Assembly: GCF_963678185.1 (NCBI RefSeq)
Contig: NZ_OY782757.1
Coordinates: 3,376,001-3,440,000 of the forward strand
Source of the DNA: an uncultured Tolumonas sp.
Lineage (GTDB): Bacteria > Pseudomonadota > Gammaproteobacteria > Enterobacterales > Aeromonadaceae
Direction: 5' to 3'
Length of the DNA: 64,000 bases
The notes below the pieces were generated by a model that was not told the DNA's origin, did no database searches, and saw nothing but the letters and a program-made list of their open reading frames with translations. The translations under genes were made by a program, and so were the position numbers. Every line of letters begins with the position of its first letter. The stretch's first letter is position 1. Shown in pieces: positions 18,761 through 28,717 of this stretch.

Positions 18761-20020
18761 ATGAAAATGATGGAAGAGACATTTCAGGCTGCATGGCAAG
18801 CCATTGGCGGTGAAATGCTGCAACAGCCATTGTGGCTGATCAACAGCCTGCAATCTTATGATTGGGGTACGACTGATGTGTTGCCTTGGTTACTCGGTAT
18901 TGAAAATCCGCAACAACAACCACAGGCGGAAGTGTGGGTCGGCGCCCATCCGAAAGCGCCGTCACAGGTGGTGTTCCCTGATGCGCAATTTTCGCTGGAG
19001 CAACTGATCGACGGGCAGCCACATGCCATTCTCGGTGCGCGCGCGATCCAGCGTTTCGGGCCGAAGTTACCGTTTTTATTCAAAATCTTGTCGGCCAAAA
19101 AAGCTTTGTCTATTCAGGTACACCCTGATTTGGCGCAGGCGCAAGCAGGTTTTGCCCACGAGAACGCAATTGGTATTCCGCTCACCGCTGCAGAGCGTAA
19201 CTACCATGACGCCAATCATAAGCCGGAGCTGTTATACGCGCTGACACCGTTTGTCGGCTTGGTTGGGTTCCGGCCCATTTCTGAGATCGTGCGCTTGTTA
19301 GTATTAGTTGGTGAACACCAATTGCTGACTTGGGCAAAACGACTGCAAAAAGAGGGGGAAACCGCACTGGCCGCTTTTTATAGCTGGCTATTGTTGTTGT
19401 CGGGCAAAGAGCTGGAACATCTGCTCTCTGCTGCTGGTCCCAGCCTGCAATTTCAGCATGAACCCGCTTTTGCTGAAGTACGGCGGTTAGCACAGGAACA
19501 TCCGGGAGATAGCGGGATTTTGTCTCCGTTAGTGCTGAATCTGGTCTCGCTGGTGCCGGGGGAGGCGATGTTTATTCCCGCTGGCACACCGCACGCTTAT
19601 TTGCGCGGAACGGGTGTTGAGGTCATGGCCAGTTCAGACAATGTGCTGCGCGCCGGATTAACGCCAAAACATATCGCACCGGATGAACTCTTATCGACGG
19701 TGATCTTTCGCAGTATGACGCCGGACATTATGCGTCAGCCGGCGAACAAAGTAGAACAGCGGTTTCCCGTACCGGTGGATGACTTTGAGCTCTCGATTCT
19801 ACGCCTGCAAAGTGGCGACACTTTTCCGGTCGGATTGTTACCCGAGGTTGAACTGTTATTTTGCCTGAAAGGCACTATCACGCTAACCAATGCTCAAGGC
19901 GAACCGTGGACACTGACGCCCGCGTCCAGTGTGCTGCTGCCGGCCGCCAGTCAGAGCTGGCAACTGAGCGGCCATGGCAAAGTCGCAAGAGTGCGCATTG
20001 GCCCCTCATTAATGCATTAA
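18761..20020 (+). CDS. manA: Mannose-6-phosphate isomerase, type I
   Basis: The 419-residue zinc enzyme interconverts fructose-6-phosphate and mannose-6-phosphate. Family motifs are QSYDWG near the N-terminus, SIQVHPD with metal ligands, HKPELLYAL, and FIPAGTPHAYLRGTGVEVMA (263-283 region). It starts 3 bases after the algC stop, so it belongs to the operon. The reaction duplicates the C-terminal half of AlgA. One of the two may work mainly in catabolism of mannose. Confidence 0.93.
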   Translation: MKMMEETFQAAWQAIGGEMLQQPLWLINSLQSYDWGTTDVLPWLLGIENPQQQPQAEVWVGAHPKAPSQVVFPDAQFSLEQLIDGQPHAILGARAIQRFGPKLPFLFKILSAKKALSIQVHPDLAQAQAGFAHENAIGIPLTAAERNYHDANHKPELLYALTPFVGLVGFRPISEIVRLLVLVGEHQLLTWAKRLQKEGETALAAFYSWLLLLSGKELEHLLSAAGPSLQFQHEPAFAEVRRLAQEHPGDSGILSPLVLNLVSLVPGEAMFIPAGTPHAYLRGTGVEVMASSDNVLRAGLTPKHIAPDELLSTVIFRSMTPDIMRQPANKVEQRFPVPVDDFELSILRLQSGDTFPVGLLPEVELLFCLKGTITLTNAQGEPWTLTPASSVLLPAASQSWQLSGHGKVARVRIGPSLMH

Positions 20021-20080
20021 CTTCATCGATGCCACGTTATGACTAAAGTGGCAAAGAGGTCTCCTCTGGAGGATAAAGTA

Positions 20081-21379
20081 ATGAACAAAGCAGGATATCT
20101 GATTGCACTGTTGCTCGCGTCCTGGCATTTGCCAGGGCTTGCAGCCAGCAGTTGTACGACCGCTAATCTGCGGTATGCCAGCTCCAGCAACACCTTATAT
20201 CTGCAAACGGGCGGTAGTTGTCGGGTTGCAGATATTGCGGCATTGAAACCACTACAACTGGTTAATCAGGGCGGTGGTATCTATCTGTTAAAGGCGAACC
20301 TCAAATTAACCGATGGTTCTGCGTTACTGATTGATGGTGATGATCCGACTGATCCCGTCGTTGAGTTTCGTCTATTGTCTAACAACACCGGGCTGGCTAA
20401 TAGTGTCGTTAATCTGACCGCCGATTACGGCATTGTGCAAATTAACCATACCAAAGTGCTGTCGTGGGACGAGGCTGTGCAGGGGCCAGACACTGATTAC
20501 ACCACGGCTAATCGGGCCTACATTCGTGTGCGATCGGGCGCTGCCGATAAACAGTCACGCATGGATGTCACCGGCAGTGATATCGGGTATCTTGGCTATT
20601 ACGCCTCGGAATCATACGGGTTAACCTGGAAAGTATCGGGTACGCTGAATGACGTTCGTGTGTACGGCAATATTCTCAATAGCCGCATCCACAATAACTA
20701 TTTCGGGGTGTTCACTTACGGTGCTTACGGCATGATGATCACCGGTAACGAGTTTGATCATAATGTGAAATATGGTCTCGATCCGCACGATGATTCCGAT
20801 TATCTGACTATCACCAATAACACCTCACACCATAACGGTGACCACGGCATTATCTGCTCGCAGCGTTGTAATAATCTGGTGATCCGCTACAACACCAGCT
20901 ACAACAATGCCGGTCATGGCATCATGCTGCACCGCTCGGTGGATTATTCGCTGGTGGAATACAATCAGGTATTTGATAACGAAGATACCGGTATTGCGTT
21001 GTTTGAAAGTAACAACAATATTATTCGCGGCAATATTGTGCAGGGCAATAAAACCGGCATTCGGCTCTCAGTCGGGTCATCGTATAACAGTTTTCAGGGC
21101 AACATGATTTACGGTAGCACTGATAACGGTATTTATACCTATAAAGGGACGGATGAACCTGAGCGAGTAGGCAATGATGGCATCAATCGGGGCAACGTGT
21201 GGTCGCAAAATGATATCGCGGCGACAGGCGCTTATATTCTCAAATTGAATGCTACTGACAGTGACACTTTCAACGGCAATGATTTTACTGGTAATCCGTT
21301 GGCTAAGTTTTATGTGAAAGGTGCAACTAATACCACCTATACCAATAATTTATTGGATGCCGGCACGTCATTGCCTTGA
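20081..21379 (+). CDS. Second mannuronan C5-epimerase-like protein, secreted beta-helix
   Basis: The 432-residue protein has a signal peptide (MNKAGYLIALLLASWHLPGLAA) and a right-handed parallel beta-helix. The stretch KYGLDPHDDSDY contains the DPHD motif that is catalytic in mannuronan epimerases, and the following NNTSHHNGDHGI and NNAGHGIM rungs are like AlgG. It is therefore a paralogue of AlgG in the same cluster. It has no calcium-binding RTX repeats as in Azotobacter AlgE1-7. The start ATG 20081 has a strong GGAGG site; a frame from 20039 lacks one. It is the last gene before the terminator. I considered that it might be the missing export porin; the helix rungs argue against that. Epimerase activity is inferred. 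Confidence 0.82.
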   Translation: MNKAGYLIALLLASWHLPGLAASSCTTANLRYASSSNTLYLQTGGSCRVADIAALKPLQLVNQGGGIYLLKANLKLTDGSALLIDGDDPTDPVVEFRLLSNNTGLANSVVNLTADYGIVQINHTKVLSWDEAVQGPDTDYTTANRAYIRVRSGAADKQSRMDVTGSDIGYLGYYASESYGLTWKVSGTLNDVRVYGNILNSRIHNNYFGVFTYGAYGMMITGNEFDHNVKYGLDPHDDSDYLTITNNTSHHNGDHGIICSQRCNNLVIRYNTSYNNAGHGIMLHRSVDYSLVEYNQVFDNEDTGIALFESNNNIIRGNIVQGNKTGIRLSVGSSYNSFQGNMIYGSTDNGIYTYKGTDEPERVGNDGINRGNVWSQNDIAATGAYILKLNATDSDTFNGNDFTGNPLAKFYVKGATNTTYTNNLLDAGTSLP

Positions 21380-21408
21380 GGCGCTATTTCCGAAAATCTT
21401 CCCTTTTG

Positions 21409-21434
21409 CCCGGAATTTTTCCGGGTTTTTTTCT
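21409..21434 (+). terminator. Terminator of the alginate cluster
   Basis: CCCGGAA (21409-21415) and TTCCGGG (21419-21425) form a 7-bp stem with a TTT loop followed by seven T residues. It lies 30 bases after the second epimerase stop. Confidence 0.92.
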
Positions 21435-21445
21435 TAGAGTTAACA

Positions 21446-22465
21446 TCATTTAGCTCGGTGTTCATCTCTGAATGCTAAAGGGCTTATCGATAGATTGGTT
21501 TTGAAAAAACGGCTAAAAACACTCTGGGATGAAAATCCGATCGATTCACTGATCTCTTGCATGGTATATTTTGATTCGATTAATAACTCACAGGCCATTT
21601 TTATTTTTGTCTCTTTTAGTAACGTAATAAAAGAGGTGTTTTCATTTTGTAATTTCCGATTTAGTGTCCATCTGCTGATACTCAGACTGTTACAAATATC
21701 TTCCAATATTGAATCATCGCCATCAAATCGTCCTAAATGAATGGAATGGATTATCATCTCTTTGATTAACGATGAATAATCATCTTCACTCTCCAATTTA
21801 CGGCAGAGTTCATTTAGCCTTACCTTTTGCATGGAATTTAGGTTGTGATTATAACCTTGCTGTGGTTTCTCTAATTCATGATTATTAAAAGTAATATGGT
21901 TGCTGTTTTGCTCCCACAAACATTGGGTATTAAAAAACACATCCAGTAAGTGTTTTCTCTGTGGTGGTTTGCCAACGAACCCGATGTTAATGCTGAAAGA
22001 GTCGGAATAGTTTTTAACTATGCTGTAAAGCATGATGAAATTAAAAATAGCCTGCGAAGCGCCAAGTTCCTTTGGCCCCAGATTAATATAATCAAATCTG
22101 CTTTTTTCAGTGCCAGTGCTTTTAACCAGATCATCGCAGTTACCAATCATGATGCGATATCTGATATATGAATCGAGCGCTTCTTTGGCGCTGCTTTCAT
22201 TTAAACAAATGCCAATAAAATCAGGGTGATTGTGAAATGAAAAAGCCATAAAGTTATCAAAAATAAACTCATTAACCGGCTGGATATATTCTTTGGTCTT
22301 TAGCATGAAACGATAATGTTTCTGTTCTGTTATGCGCCCATTATCTCGTTCAATTTCATAATCAGTTACGCCACAATATTCAATAATAGATTTTGTGTTA
22401 ATACCATCGCCTTTTAATCGCTGTAGTACATTTCTCATGATGACATTTGAAACGCTTTTGGGCAT
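21446..22465 (-). CDS. AraC-family transcriptional regulator
   Basis: The 339-residue protein has a C-terminal AraC-type double helix-turn-helix (ICNSLSISRWTLNRKLQ and the second helix pair in ISESIGFSSQSVFSRFFK). The N-terminal 230 residues resemble the arabinose-binding-like ligand domain of the OruR/ArgR-type subgroup, and the ligand is unknown. The start ATG 22465 has GGAG six bases before it; an in-frame TTG four codons upstream is less likely. The gene is divergent from the GH3 gene across a 382-base gap, and likely controls it; alternatively it regulates the alginate genes, whose operon converges on it. Confidence 0.88.
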   Translation of the reverse strand: MPKSVSNVIMRNVLQRLKGDGINTKSIIEYCGVTDYEIERDNGRITEQKHYRFMLKTKEYIQPVNEFIFDNFMAFSFHNHPDFIGICLNESSAKEALDSYIRYRIMIGNCDDLVKSTGTEKSRFDYINLGPKELGASQAIFNFIMLYSIVKNYSDSFSINIGFVGKPPQRKHLLDVFFNTQCLWEQNSNHITFNNHELEKPQQGYNHNLNSMQKVRLNELCRKLESEDDYSSLIKEMIIHSIHLGRFDGDDSILEDICNSLSISRWTLNRKLQNENTSFITLLKETKIKMACELLIESKYTMQEISESIGFSSQSVFSRFFKTNLSISPLAFRDEHRAK

Positions 22466-22847
22466 GGCAAACTCCAAACTCTGTAAGTTAATATTTTATC
22501 GCTTTGACCACTTTAATAGTGAGGGTTTAACTTCAAATTATCCCTGTGTTTTATTTAGTGAAAAAATATTTGGCTGTTATTTGTCGTTCGGAAGTATAGA
22601 TGTGAGGCTTGGTTATCGCTTGTAACAAAATGTAAACATAGTGGTGGCTTCACATATTTAACATGCTGCTCCATTTTGCAAAATTGATGCACCTTGCGGT
22701 CAATTTTTTCAATAAATAACTCGCTACCTTAATCACCGTAGAAAAAGGTAGTTATGCATTGTTTATTTGGAAATGTTTTTAAATGAGTATCGAGTTTATT
22801 CGATGCGAATGACATTAAAGCATGCTGAATCGATTAAAGGAATAAAT
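22466..22847. promoter_or_regulatory. Divergent promoter region between the AraC-type and GH3 genes
   Basis: No gene is seen. The region is AT-rich. It includes the palindrome TTTTGCAAAA near 22674-22683 and a CTACCTT ... AAGGTAG inverted repeat near 22724-22752. These are possible operators for the AraC-type regulator, but I cannot assign promoter elements. Confidence 0.4.
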
Positions 22848-25259
22848 ATGAGTGATTTCAAGCCACAATTAAAAATTGTCACTATGGCCGTTGCAGTAGC
22901 TATTTCCGGTTTCATGATCGGTTGCAATGATAATTCATCTGAGCAAGCGGTGGTAAAGGATGACGCCTATTATAAATCATTAGCCGAGCAGATGGTTGCT
23001 CAGATGAGTATTAGTGAAAAGCTTGATATCGTTTCCGGCCCAGGCATGGATTTTACGACATTCGCCAATAATACCCCCATCAATTTATTAAGTGATGCAC
23101 CTGGTGTCGCTGGTTATATCAATGGTGTTAAAAACGATAAATTAGACATTCCAGCTGCTAAGTTGGCAGATGGTCCGGCGGGTTTGCGCATTAATGGCAC
23201 TCGTGATGGCGACAGCGGTACTTATTATGCGACAGCATGGCCGATTGGTTCATTGCTAGCCTCAACATGGGATACTGATCTGGTAAAACAAGTGGGTAAA
23301 GCGACCGGGGAAGAAGTTAAAGAATATGGGGTCGATTTATTATTAGCACCGGGCATGAATATTCAGCGTAACCCGCTGAACGGGCGTAATTTTGAATATT
23401 ATTCGGAAGACCCGCTGGTCACCGGGAAAATCGGTGCCGCGATGGTGGAAGGGGTGGAATCGAACGGCGTAGGTTCTACCATCAAACATTTCTTTGGCAA
23501 CAACTCTGAAACTAACCGCAATTACATTAACGATATTGGTGAACCAAGAACCTTCCGTGAAATTTATCTGCGTGGTTTCCAGATCGCAGTGGATGAAGCA
23601 CAGCCTTGGGCAGTGATGACCTCATATAACAAGGTCAACGGCACTTATGTGAATCAGCGTAAAGATGCAGTGACCCATATTCTGCGGGATGAATGGGGTT
23701 TTAATGGTTTGGTTATGTCTGACTGGTTTGCCGGTAATGTGATGGGTGATGCCAATTCTGCTGCTGCGCAAATGAATGCGGGCAATGATTTAATTGAACC
23801 GGGCGGGCAAAAAACGAACCTGCAAGCGTCTATCGATGCGGGGTCATTAACCGAAGCGCAGGTGACGCAAAACGCTGTGCATATTCTGACACAAGTGCAG
23901 AAATCACCGTCTTATAACCATTATGCATTTTCAAATAATCCTGATCTGAATGCGCACGCCGTGTTAGCGCGTCAAGCAGCTACGGAAGGGATGGTGTTGC
24001 TGAAAAACAATGCTGCATTGCCTATTGCCAATGGCAAAACGCTGGCAACTTTTGGTGTGAATCAGGTGAATACCTACAAAGGTGGTACGGGTAGTGGTGA
24101 CGTGCACGCCGCTTATACGGTGTCGATTGCCAAAGGGTTGGCGAATCGTTTTACCGTTAACAGCGAGTTACAAGATTACTACACCACTTATTTTGCCACG
24201 AATAAGGTGGAACATGCCGGTAGCTTTGGCGGTGCCAGCACTTATTCTTGCGATGAAGCGACTGTAACCAACAACAGTGATTTATCCACGTTGTTAACTA
24301 CTGCGGTGCAGACGAATGATACTGCGGTGATTAGCATTGGTCGTCAGGCCGGCGAAGGGGCGGATAGAACCAATGCTAAAGGCGATTATCTGCTGAGTGA
24401 TCAGGAAGTCGATATGATCACAGGGGTTGCGGACGCATTCCATGCACAAGGTAAAAAAGTGGTGGTGGTGCTGAACGTCAATGGGGTTATCGATACCAGT
24501 GCGTGGGCAGATAAAGCCGATGCAATTTTGTTAGCCTACATGGGGGGGCAGGATACCGGCAATGAAGTAGCCGACATTCTGTCTGGTGATGTCAACCCAA
24601 GTGGTAAATTGGCGCAAACCTTCCCGGCCAGCTATGCCGATGTGCCATCTTCCAGCGCTCGCGCTTTCCCGGGGGTTGATACTGATAGTGATGGTACGCC
24701 GGATGATGTGTATTACAACGAAGGCATTTATGTTGGTTATCGCTATTATTCCACTTTTGATAAAACGGTTTCCTACCCATTTGGCTTTGGTTTGTCATAC
24801 ACCTCGTTCGGATACAGTGGTGCGGCAGTCACTACCAACACGTTAAGCAAAGGGGTATTAGGCAGTGTGACCTTAACCGCTACCATTACCAACACCGGCA
24901 GTGTGGCGGGTAAAGAAGCGGCACAGGTTTATGTTTCAGCACCCGAAGTGAAATTGAAAAAACCAGTGATTGAGCTAAAGGCGTTTGCTAAAACCAGCAA
25001 GCTGGATGCCGGTGCGACAGAGAAACTGACGTTCAATATTCCGGCGAAGATTTTGGCGAGTTTTGACCCAAGCAGCAATGAATGGATTGTGGAACCTGGT
25101 ACTTATAAAGCGTATGTCAGCCCATCTTCCAATGTGGCGGACGTGACACCGGTGACCTTTACCGTTGATAAAGAGATCGTGGTCAGTCACACCACCGCGG
25201 GGGCACTGGCATTGCCAGAGGGAGTAGATGCCGCGACAGTAACCACAATCACTAAGTAA
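22848..25259 (+). CDS. Glycoside hydrolase family 3 lipoprotein, beta-glucosidase-like
   Basis: The 803-residue enzyme has a lipoprotein signal ending in MIGC (Cys26), so it is probably anchored in the outer membrane or periplasm. The GH3 N-terminal barrel contains KHFFGNNSE and the nucleophile region GLVMSDWF (D292). The second domain (about 380-620) and a fibronectin-III-like C-terminal domain with GFGLSYTSF follow. The start ATG 22848 has AAAGGA; an upstream extension of 27 codons lacks a signal sequence logic. The substrate is probably a beta-linked gluco-oligosaccharide, but GH3 specificities vary and this is inference. A hairpin terminator follows. Confidence 0.9.
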   Translation: MSDFKPQLKIVTMAVAVAISGFMIGCNDNSSEQAVVKDDAYYKSLAEQMVAQMSISEKLDIVSGPGMDFTTFANNTPINLLSDAPGVAGYINGVKNDKLDIPAAKLADGPAGLRINGTRDGDSGTYYATAWPIGSLLASTWDTDLVKQVGKATGEEVKEYGVDLLLAPGMNIQRNPLNGRNFEYYSEDPLVTGKIGAAMVEGVESNGVGSTIKHFFGNNSETNRNYINDIGEPRTFREIYLRGFQIAVDEAQPWAVMTSYNKVNGTYVNQRKDAVTHILRDEWGFNGLVMSDWFAGNVMGDANSAAAQMNAGNDLIEPGGQKTNLQASIDAGSLTEAQVTQNAVHILTQVQKSPSYNHYAFSNNPDLNAHAVLARQAATEGMVLLKNNAALPIANGKTLATFGVNQVNTYKGGTGSGDVHAAYTVSIAKGLANRFTVNSELQDYYTTYFATNKVEHAGSFGGASTYSCDEATVTNNSDLSTLLTTAVQTNDTAVISIGRQAGEGADRTNAKGDYLLSDQEVDMITGVADAFHAQGKKVVVVLNVNGVIDTSAWADKADAILLAYMGGQDTGNEVADILSGDVNPSGKLAQTFPASYADVPSSSARAFPGVDTDSDGTPDDVYYNEGIYVGYRYYSTFDKTVSYPFGFGLSYTSFGYSGAAVTTNTLSKGVLGSVTLTATITNTGSVAGKEAAQVYVSAPEVKLKKPVIELKAFAKTSKLDAGATEKLTFNIPAKILASFDPSSNEWIVEPGTYKAYVSPSSNVADVTPVTFTVDKEIVVSHTTAGALALPEGVDAATVTTITK

Positions 25260-25282
25260 TTTACTTCATACTGGTAATAGTT

Positions 25283-25310
25283 GACGCGCCTAAACGGCGC
25301 GTCTTTTTTT
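25283..25310 (+). terminator. Terminator after the GH3 gene
   Basis: GACGCGCC (25283-25290) and GGCGCGTC (25296-25303) form an 8-bp GC-rich stem with a 5-base loop followed by seven T residues. Confidence 0.93.
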
Positions 25311-25312
25311 GC

Positions 25313-27376
25313 TTACGGATGATTGCCTGCCCACACCACTATCACTTTATCTTGCTGATCCTGTCGGCTAAATGCGTAATAGCCATTCGACGACAAGGTG
25401 GTTTGCTGGCCGCGACCTATTGCGGTGTGACGGGCGCGGAACTGGCTGATTTTCTGCCAGTGGGTAAGCAATGCGGCTTTGTCACCGTTCAGCTCATTCC
25501 AGTTCATATCGGAACGGGTGCCTTGGATCGGATCTGAGCCGGTGGCGCCGAACTGACGGCCACTTTCGTCACCGTAGTAGATCTGCACCGCCCCCGGTGC
25601 CAACAGCAATAAATCAGCAGCCAGTTTTTGTTTTTCTACCGAACCTTTGGCATCGTCGTGGAAAAATAACCGCGTGTCATGTGACGACAGATAACTCAGC
25701 ACATTGATGTCTTGTAGCTTTTCTGCCATTTGACGGTAAGTGTCATCAATGTTGGCGTAACACGCCAGCGCTTGCTTGGCCTGATCCTGAAAATCGAAAT
25801 TGATCATGCTGTCAAACCCATGCTGGAAGTAGTCACTTTTCATCACCCCATGCCCCCACGATTCGCCCGTCATCCAGAACGGAGCGTTATCCAACGCTTC
25901 CTGAGGATGCGCTTTTTTCCACTCGGCCAAGGCTTGTGTGGCTTGGGTTTTTAACTGATCCCAAGCGGGTTTTTCGACATGTTTGGCAGTGTCAACGCGG
26001 AAGCCATCAATGCCATAATCACGCACCCACTGACTCAACCAATGCGTGATGTAATCGCGCGGTGTGTAGCCGGCAATTTCTTTGGCATTCGTATCTTTTT
26101 TATAACGATAAAAGTTGGGTAACCCGCTGGCCTGTTTGGATTCGGTTTTTACATCGGGCAGGAAAGCGAGTGACATGGTCAGGTCGTCATAACCGGGGGC
26201 ATCATAATCACCAATGCCACTGCGCACCCATTTTTTACCCCACCATTTTTCCCATGCCGCGCCATCGCTAAAATTGATGTAGTTATTAAAGCTGTGCCAG
26301 TTTTCCGCTTTGCCGGGCCGCCAGTCACCCCAATGCTGGCCCAGTATTTTCTGTTGTTCGTTTTTGCTCAGATGTAATGCGCCAAAATTAAATTCCTGCA
26401 TGTCGGCTAATGTCGCATAACCGACATGGTTCATGACGACATCAAACAAAATACGAATGCCGCGTTTATGCGCCTGTTCTACCAATGTATGCAGTTCTTG
26501 CTCGGTGCCCATGTTGGCGTCGAGTTTGGTCCAGTCTAAAGCGTAATAACCATGATAGGCGTAATGCGGGAAGTCGCCGTTGCTGCCACCGCCAATCCAG
26601 CCGTGGATCTGCTCCAGCGGTGAGCTGATCCACAATGCATTGACGCCGAGTTGTTGCAGGTAATCGAGCTTGCTGGTGAGGCCCGCCAGATCGCCGCCGT
26701 GGAAGGTGGCGATCTCTTGCTGACCATCGTTTTGGCGGCCATAACTGTGGTCATTCGCAGGGTTACCATTGGCGAAACGATCGGTCAGCGCAAAATAGAC
26801 AGTGGCGTTGTGCCAGTTGAACGGGGCTTTCGCTGCGGTGTTTGCCGCTTCCAATAACAGTAAACCTCCGCTCTCGGGTGCCGGTTGTAAGGTCACTTTG
26901 CCTTGGGCGACGACTGCTGTCTGGCCGCTGTAATAATCCCGCACGCTGTCGCCGTCTTTAAAGCTGTGGCTGACATCAATGGTAACCGGCTGGTTGTGCC
27001 AGATCGGGCAGGTTTTTGGCTGTGCCGCCGTTTGTGTGACCGGTACGCTTTTCATACTCAGCAACAAGGTTGGCGTGCCACTGCGGGTATCGATGGTGAT
27101 CTGGTAATCCCCATCTTTATACAGACGCCAGTTTATCGCGGGTTGTGAACCACAAGGCTGCAACGACAGCATTTGATTGAGTTTGGCAGCGGCGGTGGGT
27201 TGCCAGCATTGTCCGTCGTGTTGTAACTGCAGCGGGTAATTGCCTTTGTTCAGTGTGGTGGCACTGTGGAACAGGCCACTGGGTTGTTCGGTAAAGTTTG
27301 GAAACGGGGTCAGCGTCCACTGCGCAAACGCAGCGGGCGATAGCAGTAACAACAGAGGCAGCGAGAGGCGGGCCAT
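25313..27376 (-). CDS. malS: Periplasmic alpha-amylase, MalS type
   Basis: The 687-residue GH13 enzyme hydrolyses maltodextrins in the periplasm. A signal peptide (LSLPLLLLLSPAAFAQ) is clear. The four conserved GH13 regions are visible: DVVMNHVGY, GFRVDTAKHVEK (nucleophile Asp), TGESWGHG (acid/base Glu), and SSHDTR. The length matches E. coli MalS (676). ATG 27376 was chosen because AAAGGA stands six bases before it; the ATG two codons upstream would abut the same site. It is divergent from the nif promoter and functionally unrelated to it. Confidence 0.93.
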   Translation of the reverse strand: MARLSLPLLLLLSPAAFAQWTLTPFPNFTEQPSGLFHSATTLNKGNYPLQLQHDGQCWQPTAAAKLNQMLSLQPCGSQPAINWRLYKDGDYQITIDTRSGTPTLLLSMKSVPVTQTAAQPKTCPIWHNQPVTIDVSHSFKDGDSVRDYYSGQTAVVAQGKVTLQPAPESGGLLLLEAANTAAKAPFNWHNATVYFALTDRFANGNPANDHSYGRQNDGQQEIATFHGGDLAGLTSKLDYLQQLGVNALWISSPLEQIHGWIGGGSNGDFPHYAYHGYYALDWTKLDANMGTEQELHTLVEQAHKRGIRILFDVVMNHVGYATLADMQEFNFGALHLSKNEQQKILGQHWGDWRPGKAENWHSFNNYINFSDGAAWEKWWGKKWVRSGIGDYDAPGYDDLTMSLAFLPDVKTESKQASGLPNFYRYKKDTNAKEIAGYTPRDYITHWLSQWVRDYGIDGFRVDTAKHVEKPAWDQLKTQATQALAEWKKAHPQEALDNAPFWMTGESWGHGVMKSDYFQHGFDSMINFDFQDQAKQALACYANIDDTYRQMAEKLQDINVLSYLSSHDTRLFFHDDAKGSVEKQKLAADLLLLAPGAVQIYYGDESGRQFGATGSDPIQGTRSDMNWNELNGDKAALLTHWQKISQFRARHTAIGRGQQTTLSSNGYYAFSRQDQQDKVIVVWAGNHP

Positions 27377-27418
27377 GAGCATTCCTTTGATTAAATAGAA
27401 TGAGGGTTAAGTAAATGA

Positions 27419-28648
<1,230 letters not shown>

Positions 28649-28662
28649 GGTCTTAACCCGGC

Positions 28663-28685
28663 GGCTGGCAGGGATGCTGCCAGCC
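28663..28685 (+). other. nifH-nifD intergenic hairpin
   Basis: GGCTGGCAG (28663-28671) and CTGCCAGCC (28677-28685) form a perfect 9-bp stem with a 5-base loop, extended by CCGG/CCGG-like flanks. No U-tract follows. Such a hairpin can protect the nifH 3' end and give more NifH than NifDK; that role is inference. Confidence 0.75.
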
Positions 28686-28717
28686 CGGATTGTCCGCCCA
28701 TTCAAGGAATTACTGCT

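Noticed and set aside
20081..21379. Last gene of the alginate cluster as the missing AlgE porin
   Set aside because: The sequence shows beta-helix rungs and the DPHD motif of epimerases, and not the alternating amphipathic strands of a barrel.
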